From Pelomonas sp. Root405 (GTDB lineage Bacteria; Pseudomonadota; Gammaproteobacteria; Burkholderiales; Burkholderiaceae_C), in contig NZ_LMDU01000012.1 of NCBI RefSeq assembly GCF_001425165.1, positions 139,036 to 203,035 on the forward strand: a stretch of DNA of 64,000 bases. Direction: 5' to 3'. The notes under the pieces were generated by a model. It was not told the DNA's origin. It ran no database searches and saw only the letters and a list, made by a program, of their open reading frames with translations. The position numbers and the translations under genes are program-made. Below, piece after piece: positions 44,690 through 55,281 of the stretch (positions are counted from its first letter, which is position 1; each line of letters begins with the position of its first letter).

Positions 44690-45718
44690 CTATTGCGCGA
44701 CCAGCTCGACGCGCCGGTTCCGGGCCCGCCCTGCCTCATCGCCATTGCCCGCAACCGGCGCCAGGCTGGCCAGGCCTTTGGGGCTCAGGCGCTTGGCATC
44801 CACCTTGTATGGCGGCGCGGCGAGGGCCATGACGACGGCACGCGCCCGCTCCGTGCTCAGCACCTGGTTGGCGTCGAAGCTGCCGACGTTGTCGGTGTGG
44901 CCGACGACCCAGGCCTTCAACGCCGGCTGGCTCTTCAGCAATTCGGCCATCGCATCGAGCTGGGCCTTGGACTCGGGTTTGAGCTCGGTCTTCCCGGTGT
45001 CGAAGAACAGGCCCGTCAGCGTGACGCGGCCTTCCGCCGCCAGGCCGGCCTGCAGCGCGGCGGGGTCCACCGTCACCTGGCCGGTGGCCATCGCCTTGGG
45101 CTCGACGACCTGCACATAGGTGGCCACCAGCCCGGTCGTTGCGTTCGCGGCCAGCGAGGTGTAGAGCAGCACCGTGGCTTCCTGGCCCGGCTTGCCGAGC
45201 GTGCCGACCAGCATGCGGCCTTCGTCGTTGGCCAGCGCGGACGTCAGGCTGTAGCGGCTGCCTGTGGGCGTGTCGACGTCGCCCTTGGCCCAGACGAAGC
45301 CCTTGGTGGGCTGGAGCTGGCGCACCCAGGCGAAGTAGAGGTCGTAGCAGTCGCGCTCGCAGACGAAGCGCGGCTTGAGCCCGGCGGCCGTCAGCGCCTG
45401 CTGGTAGTTGCGCCAGACCTCCAGCGCCGCCTTGCCGCGCGGCGCGATGTAGAGGGTCTGGGTGACCTTGCCTTCCAGCTCCACCAACTCCTCGAACTTG
45501 TACTTGTCGGCCTTCTGGACCTTGGGCGAGGCGGGCACGGCGGCGGCGTCCCATTCGGCCACGCGCTGCCCGGCCAGCCAGGAGCCGGCAAAGCGTTTGA
45601 TGAGCGGGTGGTCGGCGCTTTGGGGCGCGTCCGCCTTCGGCGTCTCGGCGTGCGCGGCGGTCATGAAAGCCAGGGCCAGACCAAGGGACAGAGGGACGGA
45701 AAGCAGGCGGGTCAGCAT
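44690..45718 (-). CDS. Exported OmpA-like protein (DUF4892 type)
   Basis: A 342-residue protein with a signal peptide (MLTRLLSVPLSLGLALAF) and a DUF4892-like N-terminal part (about residues 35-215). The C-terminal OmpA peptidoglycan-binding domain (about 225-342) carries FFDTGKTELKPES, VVGHTDNVG and NRRVELV. It should anchor to peptidoglycan in the periplasm. It lies between the GH3 gene and the amidotransferase pair with no overlap, so co-regulation is uncertain. Confidence 0.85.
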   Translation of the reverse strand: MLTRLLSVPLSLGLALAFMTAAHAETPKADAPQSADHPLIKRFAGSWLAGQRVAEWDAAAVPASPKVQKADKYKFEELVELEGKVTQTLYIAPRGKAALEVWRNYQQALTAAGLKPRFVCERDCYDLYFAWVRQLQPTKGFVWAKGDVDTPTGSRYSLTSALANDEGRMLVGTLGKPGQEATVLLYTSLAANATTGLVATYVQVVEPKAMATGQVTVDPAALQAGLAAEGRVTLTGLFFDTGKTELKPESKAQLDAMAELLKSQPALKAWVVGHTDNVGSFDANQVLSTERARAVVMALAAPPYKVDAKRLSPKGLASLAPVAGNGDEAGRARNRRVELVAQ

Positions 45719-45816
45719 GTCGGCGGTTGAGTTGAGGGCGGCCGCATGTTGCCGCAGCAATGCGCCGGCCCGCAGCGGCTGCTGACTGCAAACGTGGGAC
45801 GTGCGCGGGGAGCGGC

Positions 45817-46656
45817 TCACGCCGGCTGCGGCATCAGCACAGGAAGTGGCGTCTGCGACGCCAGCCGCGCCCAACAGGCATCGACATAGGCCGCCATGAT
45901 GCGGGCGTAGCGCGGGTGCTGCTGATGGCCCCACTCAGGGTGGAACTGGAAACCCCAGGCAAATTGCGACGCGTCGTGCCAGCGGAAGGCCTCGACGATG
46001 CCGTCGTCGGCGACCGCCTCAGCCACCAACCCCGGCGCCAGACGCTTGACGCCCTGCGAATGCAGGGAGCTGACGGCGATGCGGCTGCAGCCTGTGATGT
46101 GTTCGAGCAGGCCGCCCGGTTGCAGGTTGACGTGGTGGCGCTCGCGGTACTGCGCGTCCAGCGGCTCATCGGGGTCTTCCCAATGCGCCACGGGGCCGCC
46201 GAGCGCCTTCAGGTCCTGGTGCAGGCTGCCGCCCATCGCGACGTTGAATTCCTGCGAGCCGCGGCAGATGCCGATCAGCGGCACCCGCTGTTCGATGCAC
46301 AACCGGATGAGGGGCAGGGACACCGCCTCACGCTCGCTGTCGTAGGCCAGGTCGCCGTGAGCCGGCTCCTCGCCGTACAGCCGTGGGTTGACATTGGTGG
46401 CCGAGCCACCCAGCAGCACGCCCTGCACGCCGGCCAGCAGCGAGGGCAGCCGGGCCACCGGCACGCGCGGAAAGCACACCGGTTGCAGGCCGAGGTTGAG
46501 CAAGGTGCGCGTGCCGACCTCGTCCATCACGGTGTACTGCTGCGGGTGCCCGTGCTCGTTGCCCAGCTCGCGGTGGCTGGCCACCACCCAGACGGTCGGC
46601 ACGCGGAAATCCCCGTTCACGGGCTCGGTGCGAAAGGCGGGTTCACGCGCACTCAT
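45817..46656 (-). CDS. C26 class I glutamine amidotransferase-like hydrolase
   Basis: A 279-residue PuuD-like enzyme, which cleaves gamma-glutamyl amides such as gamma-Glu-GABA. Nucleophile C131 is in GICRGSQEFN and the His/Glu pair is in FQFHPEW. Its start overlaps the stop of a second C26 enzyme encoded just upstream on the same strand. No other putrescine-degradation genes are close, so the physiological substrate is uncertain. Confidence 0.88.
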   Translation of the reverse strand: MSAREPAFRTEPVNGDFRVPTVWVVASHRELGNEHGHPQQYTVMDEVGTRTLLNLGLQPVCFPRVPVARLPSLLAGVQGVLLGGSATNVNPRLYGEEPAHGDLAYDSEREAVSLPLIRLCIEQRVPLIGICRGSQEFNVAMGGSLHQDLKALGGPVAHWEDPDEPLDAQYRERHHVNLQPGGLLEHITGCSRIAVSSLHSQGVKRLAPGLVAEAVADDGIVEAFRWHDASQFAWGFQFHPEWGHQQHPRYARIMAAYVDACWARLASQTPLPVLMPQPA

Positions 46657-47459
46657 TGACAGGTCTCCAAGCGCTGCTGCGCATGCGCGCGGCAGGCCGA
46701 CGCGAAAGCTTCCAAGGTGCGGCCGTAAAAGGCGATGCGGTCATAGCGCCACTCCGGGTGCCATTGCACGCCGTAGGCAAATGCCTCGGCGCTGGCGACG
46801 CGCACGCCTTCCACCAGGCCATCGGGCGCGCGGGCCTCGGCCACCATGCCGTCACCCAGGCGCTTGATGCCCTGGCCGTGCAGCGAGTTGACCAAGACGC
46901 GCGTGCTGCCGCCCGCCCACTCCGCAAAGGCGCTGCCGGGCTCCAGCAGCACCTCGTGGCGTTCGGCGAACTGCGCCTCTAGGTCGACATCCTGCGGTTC
47001 GCGGTGATCCAGCAGGCCATGCTCGGCATGCACCTGCTGGTAGAGACTGCCGCCCAGGGCGACATTCATCTCCTGCATGCCGCGGCACACGCCGAACAGA
47101 GGCGTGGCGGCCGCGATGGCCTCGCGCACCAGGGCCATCGTGAGGCGGTCGCGGCGCGGGTCGAGCACGTCGGTAGGCAGCGCCGCCGCGCCGAAATGCG
47201 TGGCCTCGACGTTGGACGGCGAGCCGGTCAGCAGCACGCCGTCGACCAGCGGCAGCAGGTCGTGCACGTCGCCGGCGCCGGCCATCGGGAAAAGCACCGG
47301 CTGCAGGCCCAGCTCGCAGACGGCAGCGGCATAGCGGTCCGCCAGCACGGTGTAGCCGCCGGGGTCGGACAGGTCGAGGTTGCGGTGGCAGGCCGGCAGC
47401 CACACCAGCGGGCGGTGTTCACTGAATCGACGGCCGGGCGCGGGAACAGGCACATTCAT
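46653..47459 (-). CDS. C26 class I glutamine amidotransferase-like hydrolase, paralogue
   Basis: A 268-residue PuuD-like enzyme with nucleophile C125 in GVCRGMQEMN and VQWHPEW. The start (MNVPVPAPG) is preceded by AAGG six bases upstream; an in-frame ATG at 47498 would add 13 residues. It overlaps the next C26 gene by four bases. The two proteins align along their whole length and look like a diverged tandem duplication; both keep the catalytic triad. Confidence 0.88.
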   Translation of the reverse strand: MNVPVPAPGRRFSEHRPLVWLPACHRNLDLSDPGGYTVLADRYAAAVCELGLQPVLFPMAGAGDVHDLLPLVDGVLLTGSPSNVEATHFGAAALPTDVLDPRRDRLTMALVREAIAAATPLFGVCRGMQEMNVALGGSLYQQVHAEHGLLDHREPQDVDLEAQFAERHEVLLEPGSAFAEWAGGSTRVLVNSLHGQGIKRLGDGMVAEARAPDGLVEGVRVASAEAFAYGVQWHPEWRYDRIAFYGRTLEAFASACRAHAQQRLETCQ

Positions 47460-47558
47460 GACCTTGATGCTGCGGCAGCGGATGCGCGCCGCCTGCACCG
47501 CCGGGCCGCATCTGCATGTCGGACGGTTCCGACAGCGCAGGTGCGAGGCGCGTCGTCG

Positions 47559-48275
47559 TCAGCGGCAAGTGCGCCAACCGCCAGTCTCCAGGTGGAAATG
47601 GTCGCGGTGCGCGGCGTTGTAGTCGGGCCCGAGCACGCCATGGAACCAGCGGCAGGCGCCGTCGTGCGCGTCGCGCAGGAAGGCGGCTTCCACGCTGGCG
47701 CTGTCTAAGTTACCCCAGTCGCGCTTTACCCCAACGCGCCGGCCGCTGCGCAGCATGAAGCCGATCACGTCCAGTGCCTCGGCGGTGGCGTGCCGGCTGC
47801 GTGCCGCGCCTTCGCGCCCGTAGACGTTGCGGCAGGCATAGCTGCCGACGTGCTGGACGCGCTGCAGCGAGTCACCGAAATGGCGCTGCGCGGCGGGGGC
47901 CAGCGTGTGCCGCTGCCACATCGCCAGCGCCAGCACCGACGGGCAGGACAGCGAGAACGCCTCGCCCACGCCGACCTCGCCCATGGTCGAGACCCGCCAC
48001 GCCTGCGTGAAGCCGCAGCCTTCGCCGGTGCGCCGGTCGGGCAGCGGCTCGACGCGCCAGGGCAGCACGCCCACCAGTTGTGCGCAGCGTTCGGGGTCGC
48101 GCTGCGCGCGTGCGAGCTTGAAGCCGGTGAGCCAGTTCGGCACCTCGTCGACCACCAGCGGCGCGAAGGGGTTGTGACGGTCGGGCAGCCGCCACCAGCC
48201 TTGCTGCCAGCCGAGCGCGGCCACCGCCATGATGGTCACGAGCAGCACAAGCCGGAAGTGCTTCATGCGACGCAC
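47559..48275 (-). CDS. Extensin-like C-terminal domain protein (putative peptidase)
   Basis: A 238-residue protein with an N-terminal hydrophobic anchor (about residues 7-24). The extensin-like C-terminal domain (PF06904 type) carries metal-binding features RHATAEALDVIGF and HRDHFHLE, as in M15-like zinc peptidases acting on peptidoglycan, and at least six cysteines. Periplasmic peptidoglycan trimming is the likely role. Confidence 0.85.
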   Translation of the reverse strand: MRRMKHFRLVLLVTIMAVAALGWQQGWWRLPDRHNPFAPLVVDEVPNWLTGFKLARAQRDPERCAQLVGVLPWRVEPLPDRRTGEGCGFTQAWRVSTMGEVGVGEAFSLSCPSVLALAMWQRHTLAPAAQRHFGDSLQRVQHVGSYACRNVYGREGAARSRHATAEALDVIGFMLRSGRRVGVKRDWGNLDSASVEAAFLRDAHDGACRWFHGVLGPDYNAAHRDHFHLETGGWRTCR

Positions 48276-48303
48276 GGGGCAATCCGCAGGCCGGTTTGCC
48301 TGA

Positions 48304-49062
48304 TCAGGTCAGCTCGCGCTCGGGGCTGCGGTAGTGGTAGCGGTAGGCGAAGACGAAACCCATGCGCGCATAGAGGCGCTTGGCGACGTCGTTGTCGCTG
48401 CCCACCTGCAGGTAGGCCTGGCGTGCGCCTTGCGCGTGGGCGAGCGTCAGCAAGGCGCGGCACAGCCGCTCGCCATGGCCCTGACGCGGTGCGGCCGAGG
48501 CGATGTCATACAGCCCGACGATGTCGCCGTCCACGACCATCTGGCCACAGGCCAGCAGTGCTCCGACATCGTCGTGCAGCGCAAAGCCCTGGTAAGTGAC
48601 TGGGGCGTTAGCGATGCGCTCGGCATGGGCCGCAATCGCGGTTTGGGATGAGCCGCGCAGCGCGCCGACCAAACGCGCATACGGGGCGGCGTCGAGCGCT
48701 TGCAGGGCAGTTGCTGCAGGCTCCGGCGCGAGGGTGCCCAGCAGCATGACGTCGGCCGCGTCAAAGCTGCCCCAGCCCCTGGCGGCCAGCAGGGCGTCCA
48801 GGTCGGCCGGCTGGCTCCATGGCGTCACGCGCACGGCCAGGGGCAGGCCAGCGGCGTCGTAGGCCTGCTGGCAGCGCGCCAGCAAGTCGTCCAGCGGCAG
48901 CGTGCCTTCGCGCAGCGCATTGATGCAGCGAGAGCGCTTGGCCTTGCCCGGCGACAGGCGGAGCAGCCAGCCGTCGATGTCGGCCTGCTGGGGCGGGGCG
49001 CTAGCGTCGAGACCTGCGAGTTCGGCGCGATGGGCGAGGGCCTGGAGGTGGGTTTCAAGCAT
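48304..49062 (-). CDS. GNAT-family N-acetyltransferase, two-lobed
   Basis: A 252-residue protein: the C-terminal half is a GNAT domain (VGLYDIASAAPRQGHGERLCRALL then NDVAKRLYARMGF) and the N-terminal half looks like a degenerate second unit. The start overlaps the neighbouring GNAT gene by eight bases. Substrate is unknown. It extends the mnmG-rsmG-parA-GNAT run. Confidence 0.85.
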   Translation of the reverse strand: MLETHLQALAHRAELAGLDASAPPQQADIDGWLLRLSPGKAKRSRCINALREGTLPLDDLLARCQQAYDAAGLPLAVRVTPWSQPADLDALLAARGWGSFDAADVMLLGTLAPEPAATALQALDAAPYARLVGALRGSSQTAIAAHAERIANAPVTYQGFALHDDVGALLACGQMVVDGDIVGLYDIASAAPRQGHGERLCRALLTLAHAQGARQAYLQVGSDNDVAKRLYARMGFVFAYRYHYRSPERELT

Positions 49063-49594
49063 GGGCGAGCAGCACTGAAGGGTCGCGCCAGATGCAGCGC
49101 CACTCGGGCAGGCAGACGCCGCCAAAAGGCGGTGTCGTGCCAGGGTCGATGAACTGGGCGCCCATGCGGGCATAGAAGCGCTTGGCGGGCTCGTTCTGAT
49201 CCAACACCCAAAGGTGCAGCGGCTGGGTGTGCGCCGGCCCCAACTCGTGCACGACGGCCTGCAGCAGCTGGCGGCCGATGCCACCGCCCTTGAGGTCGGG
49301 GTGGACGTGCAGGTTGTCGACCAGCGTGCCGCAGACCGGGTCGTGGCCGGGCAACACATAGGCGAAGCCGATCATCTGGTCGGCGGCGTCTTCGGCCACG
49401 ATGCCGAAAGCCGACGGGACCGGCGACGTCCGCAGCCGTTCGCGCCAGACGGCCTGGCGGTCGGCGAAGACGTCGTGGTCAAGAAAGTCGTCGGGCACGA
49501 TGCCGCGGTAGGCACTGCGCCAGCTGATGGCGTGGAGGTCAGCGACTGCGTCCGCGTCGTCCGCGCGCATGGCGCGCAACACCAGCGCTCTCAT
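49055..49594 (-). CDS. GNAT-family N-acetyltransferase
   Basis: A 179-residue GNAT: LRAMRADDADAVADLHAISW at the start, then the acetyl-CoA loop HPDLKGGGIGRQLLQAV and the C-terminal NEPAKRFYARMGAQFI. The start overlaps the parA stop by four bases, so it is translated with ParA; target unknown. Confidence 0.87.
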   Translation of the reverse strand: MRALVLRAMRADDADAVADLHAISWRSAYRGIVPDDFLDHDVFADRQAVWRERLRTSPVPSAFGIVAEDAADQMIGFAYVLPGHDPVCGTLVDNLHVHPDLKGGGIGRQLLQAVVHELGPAHTQPLHLWVLDQNEPAKRFYARMGAQFIDPGTTPPFGGVCLPEWRCIWRDPSVLLAHA

Positions 49595-50364
49595 CGCATC
49601 GTCTCGATGCGCCTCACCATCTCCTTGGCGAACTCGACAAACGCCTGAGCGCCCTTGGAGCTGGGGTCGAACACGACACCCGGGAGGCCGTAGCTCGGTG
49701 CCTCGGCCAGCCGCACATTGCGCGGGATGACGGTGTCGAAGACCTTGTTGCCGAAGTGAGCCTTGAGCTGGTCGCTGACCTGCTGCTGGAGCGTGATGCG
49801 CGGGTCGAACATGACGCGTAGCAGGCCGATGATCTGCAGGTCGGGGTTGAGATTGGCGTGGATCTGCTTGATGGTGTTGACCAGGTCGGTCAGGCCTTCC
49901 AGCGCAAAGTACTCGCACTGCATCGGCACGATGACACCATGGGCGCTGCAAAGGCCATTCAGTGTCAGCATGGACAGCGACGGCGGGCAATCGATCAGGA
50001 TGAAGTCGTAGTCGGCGGCGACCTCGGCGATGGCCGTCTTGATGCGCTTCTCGCGGCGCTCCAGTGCCACCAGGTCGACCTCGGCGCCGGCCAGTTCGCG
50101 GTTGGCGCCGAGCACGTCATAGCCGGACTTCTCGGCCCGGGTGCGCGCCTCGGCGACGGACGCGGACTCCAGCAGGACGTCGTAGACCGTCATCTCCAGC
50201 TTGCGCTTGTCGATGCCGGAACCCATGGTCGCGTTGCCCTGCGGGTCCAGGTCAACAACCAATACGCGCTGGCCGATCTGGGCAAGGCCGGCGGCTAGGT
50301 TGACGGTGGTGGTGGTCTTGCCGACGCCGCCCTTCTGGTTGGCGATGCAGAAAATTTTGGCCAT
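49591..50364 (-). CDS. parA: Chromosome partitioning ATPase ParA
   Basis: ParA is a Walker ATPase that moves ParB-parS complexes along the nucleoid. The 257-residue protein has the deviant Walker A KGGVGKTT (11-18), Walker A' DLDPQGNAT, and Walker B FILIDCPPS. It follows rsmG by 33 bases in the origin-proximal mnmG-rsmG-parA order. The expected neighbour parB is 15 kb away, on the same strand. Confidence 0.96.
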   Translation of the reverse strand: MAKIFCIANQKGGVGKTTTTVNLAAGLAQIGQRVLVVDLDPQGNATMGSGIDKRKLEMTVYDVLLESASVAEARTRAEKSGYDVLGANRELAGAEVDLVALERREKRIKTAIAEVAADYDFILIDCPPSLSMLTLNGLCSAHGVIVPMQCEYFALEGLTDLVNTIKQIHANLNPDLQIIGLLRVMFDPRITLQQQVSDQLKAHFGNKVFDTVIPRNVRLAEAPSYGLPGVVFDPSSKGAQAFVEFAKEMVRRIETMR

Positions 50365-50397
50365 TGCGGTCCTGCCCTCAGAGGGCGGGATGGTAGT

Positions 50398-51020
50398 TCA
50401 GCGGGGGCGCATCCAAACGATGCAGCGCCGGGCGTCCAGGCCCGGGACAGCCAGTTGTTCCACGTGAAACACGTCCACGTCGGTGGGCAGGGCCGCGATT
50501 TCGTCGGTCGGGTGGTGGCCCTTCATCGCCATCCAGATGGCGCCTTCAGCCACGTGCCGCCGCGTCAGGCTGGTGAAGTCGACCAGCGACGCGAAGGCTC
50601 GTGATGTGATCACGCCAAATGGTTCGGTTTCCAGCATTTCCACGCGACTGTGGACGCCGTGCAAGTTGGGCAGGCGCAGTTCGGCCGCGACCTGCTGGAT
50701 AAAAGTGGCTTTCTTGGCAACGGCATCCACGCAGCTGACGTCGGTCCGAGGGCAGCAGACCGCGATGACGACACCTGGCAGGCCACCGCCAGCGCCCACA
50801 TCCATGAGTCTGGCCGGCGCGCCGTGCCGCTGCAGCGGGGCAATGACCGAAAGGCTGTCCACCAAATGGTGCGTCAGCATCTGCTCGGGGTCGCGCACGG
50901 CGGTCAAGTTGTAGACCTTGTTCCACTTTTGCAGCAGGGCCAGGTAGGCCAGCAGCTGGCCGAGTTGGTTCTCGCTGAGGTCCAGGCCGAGTTCGCGTGC
51001 TGCCGCTTCGAGCGCGTCCT

Positions 51021-51024
<4 letters not shown>
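50398..51024 (-). CDS. rsmG: 16S rRNA (guanine-527-N7) methyltransferase
   Basis: RsmG methylates G527 of 16S rRNA using SAM. The 208-residue protein has the SAM-binding loop [14 protein letters not shown], the family's HHLVDSLSV segment, and the late TSRAFASL motif. Its ATG overlaps the mnmG stop (4 bases). A perfect parS site lies inside its 3' end. Confidence 0.96.
50456..50471. promoter_or_regulatory. parS: parS site 1
   Basis: TGTTCCACGTGAAACA matches the parS consensus TGTTNCACGTGAAACA at all positions. It lies inside the 3' end of rsmG and is the closest copy to parA. Confidence 0.95.
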
Positions 51025-52973
<1,949 letters not shown>

Positions 52974-52978
52974 GGTCG

Positions 52979-53398
52979 TCATTCCGAAATCAAGTGTGTG
53001 CGCAGGCCCGCAGCCTCTGCGGCGGCGGCCTGGCGGCGGTCGGCCGTGACGAACAAGTCCACGCGGCCGAGCAGCGCGGCCGCCACGTGCAGCGCGTCCA
53101 TGGTCCGCAGAGGGGTCGCGTCCAGCGCCTGTATGGCAGCGCGTTCCAGGCCGGACGTGAAGGGCATCACGTCGACCTGCTCGAAACTGCTGTCGATCTC
53201 CGCGCGTGTTTGCCGCAGCGCTTCGATGTCGTAGCGGCCTTCCCGGCCCAGGCGCGTCAACGCCGAGTGGAGTTCGACCCGGCAATGCGGTGCGGCCACC
53301 AGGCTGCGGGCGTTGCCCATGCAGGCCAGCACCGCCGCGCGGCCCGGTTCGTCCACGAAGCGCTTGAATAGCGCCGATGAGTCCAACAACATTTTCAT
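52979..53398 (-). CDS. PIN-domain toxin, VapC-like
   Basis: A 139-residue PIN-domain RNase. The four acidic residues are recognisable: D6 (LLDSSAL), E42 (VELHSAL), D101 (MDALHV) and D120 (TADRRQ). It follows the antitoxin gene by four bases. Its stop overlaps or abuts the mnmG start, so toxin and tRNA-modification enzyme may share a transcript. Likely target is RNA, possibly tRNA, as for other VapC proteins. Confidence 0.88.
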   Translation of the reverse strand: MKMLLDSSALFKRFVDEPGRAAVLACMGNARSLVAAPHCRVELHSALTRLGREGRYDIEALRQTRAEIDSSFEQVDVMPFTSGLERAAIQALDATPLRTMDALHVAAALLGRVDLFVTADRRQAAAAEAAGLRTHLISE

Positions 53399-53402
53399 GG
53401 GC

Positions 53403-53657
53403 TCACCACGGCGATTCTTCGCGCTCTTCGATGATCATCTGCGAGCCGGTTTTGGCCCCCGGCTTCAGGCACACCAGCGGAGTGAAGGGGCGTTTCCAGC
53501 TGGGCACATGTTCAGGGTCAGCGGTCTTTTCCACCACCGGCACCAGCTCCGCCACCGGCTTGCCATGGCGCAGGATGCGCACAGTCTCGCCCTTCTCGAC
53601 CAAGTCCAGCATGGCGGACACATTCGCGCGGAACTCGCTCAACGGCAGGCTGTGCAT
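53403..53657 (-). CDS. Phd/YefM-type antitoxin
   Basis: An 84-residue DNA-binding antitoxin: MHSLPLSEFRANVSAMLDLV, then GETVRILRHGKPVAELVPV, is the Phd/YefM fold. The C-terminal half should wrap the toxin. The chosen ATG at 53657 removes an 11-residue extension. Its start is surrounded by inverted repeats fit for autorepression. Confidence 0.85.
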   Translation of the reverse strand: MHSLPLSEFRANVSAMLDLVEKGETVRILRHGKPVAELVPVVEKTADPEHVPSWKRPFTPLVCLKPGAKTGSQMIIEEREESPW

Positions 53658-53689
53658 TGTGATTTTGTACAAAACTTGGGAATTGCACA
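53651..53689. promoter_or_regulatory. Nested inverted repeats at the toxin-antitoxin promoter
   Basis: A perfect 12-bp palindrome TTTTGTACAAAA (53663-53674) is flanked by TGTGCA (53651-53656) and TGCACA (53684-53689), an inverted pair. The span covers the antitoxin start and AT-rich upstream region, where a Phd-type repressor would bind. Confidence 0.6.
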
Positions 53690-53716
53690 TTTTAAGCCTG
53701 CCATGACAATTGCGCC

Positions 53717-53983
53717 ATGGACTGCCGCCCCCATTGCGCCGCCTGCTGCATCGCCCCGTCGATCAGCTCGCCCATCCCCGGCCACCCGAATGGCAAGCCG
53801 GCTGGCGTGCGCTGCGTGCAGCTGGACGATGAACTGCGCTGCCGGATATTCGGCCGTCCTGAGCGGCCGGCCGTGTGCGGCTCCCTGCAACCCGAAGAGC
53901 TGATGTGCGGCGACAACCGCGAGCAGGCGATGCGCTGGCTGGGGTGGATGGAGAACGAGACCGCGCCCGTTCAGGCCGGCTGA
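53717..53983 (+). CDS. YkgJ-like cysteine-cluster protein
   Basis: An 88-residue protein with the pattern CRPHCAACC near the N-terminus and further cysteines at VRC, RC, VCG and MCG, matching the YkgJ/FliB-like cysteine-cluster family that probably binds zinc or an iron-sulphur centre. The function is unknown. It is divergent from the toxin-antitoxin pair. Confidence 0.85.
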   Translation: MDCRPHCAACCIAPSISSPIPGHPNGKPAGVRCVQLDDELRCRIFGRPERPAVCGSLQPEELMCGDNREQAMRWLGWMENETAPVQAG

Positions 53984-54195
53984 GGCTGGGCGCCGCGAAC
54001 GCGGCCGAAACGCGCCCGCCAGCCTTGCGCACGCGGATGGTCCCAATACTCGTCGAAGAAGTAGTGCAGCACCGTGTTGGCCAGCGGCTCGATGAAGGTC
54101 ACCGCGCCGGCGATGGCGACGCTGCCGGTCAGCGCGTAAGTGATGCCGAAAGAAGTGCCGAGATGCAGGATGCCGAAGCTGACGGTCTTGGCCAT
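53971..54195 (-). CDS. DUF2061 membrane protein
   Basis: A 74-residue protein with two short hydrophobic segments (about residues 6-22 and 26-40) and the DUF2061 signature [20 protein letters not shown] with HYFFDEYWD. Its tail overlaps the end of the cysteine-cluster gene on the other strand. Function unknown. Confidence 0.82.
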   Translation of the reverse strand: MAKTVSFGILHLGTSFGITYALTGSVAIAGAVTFIEPLANTVLHYFFDEYWDHPRAQGWRARFGRVRGAQPQPA

Positions 54196-54301
54196 GGTGT
54201 CTATCGCTGGTTTGAATCGAATAGCAAATGCTAATGATTCTCAGCTCGGCCGGCCAATCAGTTGCGGCTATCCCGCTCATCGCCATTTACGCTCCGGCGC
54301 C

Positions 54302-54793
54302 ATGACGCCGACCGACACCCCGCCACCACCCGACAGCCTGCTCGCCCGCCTCGCAAGCGAACGCAGCGCCTTTGCCGATGCCTACACGCTGCGCATGCCG
54401 CGTGTGGTCACGTTGGCCGAACTCGTCGAGGCCTTCTACACGACGCGCCTGTTCAAGGTCGAGCGTGCGCTGCTTGCGCTGTTAGGCAAGCCCTCCAGCG
54501 ACGCCATGGCCCGGGCCCTGGCGCGCGGTGACGGCCAGCGGCTGGCGGCCTGGACGATCGAAGCGCGCAGTGGCGACGAGCTGCTGATGCACGAAGATAG
54601 CGGCGCCACCCGCTCTTGGTTCAAGGCCGAGGCGAGTGAGGGCGGCACGACGTTGTGGTTCGGCTCGGCCGTCGTGCCGCGTCGCCCCGCGGCAGGCGGC
54701 GAGGCGCGAATGGGCTGGGTCTTCCACGCGCTACTGGGCTTTCACCGCTGGTATTCGCGCGCGCTGCTGGCCGCGGCGGCGCGGCGGCTTTAA
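54302..54793 (+). CDS. Hypothetical protein, about 163 residues
   Basis: An unrecognised protein. It opens with a Pro-rich segment, has a helical core (residues about 15-70) and a beta-rich central part with several tryptophans (SWFKAEASEGGTTLWFGS), ending with a basic helix. No signal peptide. The 3' end overlaps the last bases of the convergent lipoprotein gene. Confidence 0.6.
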   Translation: MTPTDTPPPPDSLLARLASERSAFADAYTLRMPRVVTLAELVEAFYTTRLFKVERALLALLGKPSSDAMARALARGDGQRLAAWTIEARSGDELLMHEDSGATRSWFKAEASEGGTTLWFGSAVVPRRPAAGGEARMGWVFHALLGFHRWYSRALLAAAARRL

Positions 54794-55281
54794 GGCCCTG
54801 TGCCCTTGCCGCTGACCTTGTCCGTCACCGGCTGCCGGCTGGCCAGATCCTCGATCCAGACCTCGCAAGCCTCGGCCGCAATGCGGCCTGCCACGCGGTA
54901 GGCGTTGCCGGCCTGCGGCGTGAAGGCGACGTCTCCCTGCACCCTGCAGGTCGGGTTGGTCATCGCAAGGATGGGCGCTGCGTATTGCGTGGTGGCCTGC
55001 AGATGCACGCGCGCCGGGCGCAGCGGCAGCTCGTTCGTCAGGGCAACCGGCGCCACCGCAAAACCGCGGCCCTGGTTGGCCCGCACGGTCGCCATGCTGG
55101 TGGTCGCCAGGCGCCGCCCGTCGACCTGCGTCATCTCGAACACGTGCAGCAGCTGGCCGCTGACCTGCACGGCCTGGTCCGCCACATTGGCCGTTGGGCC
55201 GGTGTAGTCGGGCGGCGTGGCGGGCTCGATGCTGGCGCAGCCGGCGAGCGCCAAGCCTGCCAAAGCGGCAACGGCCCTCAT
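54790..55281 (-). CDS. Lipoprotein at the end of the NatA/NatB-like operon
   Basis: A 163-residue lipoprotein with lipobox LALAGC. The mature part is beta-rich (VTYQ-like strands, VQGDVAFTPQAGNAYRVAG) with no domain I recognise. Its start overlaps the permease stop by four bases, so it is the fourth gene of a coupled operon and may be a periplasmic or outer-membrane partner of the exporter. Confidence 0.75.
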   Translation of the reverse strand: MRAVAALAGLALAGCASIEPATPPDYTGPTANVADQAVQVSGQLLHVFEMTQVDGRRLATTSMATVRANQGRGFAVAPVALTNELPLRPARVHLQATTQYAAPILAMTNPTCRVQGDVAFTPQAGNAYRVAGRIAAEACEVWIEDLASRQPVTDKVSGKGTGP

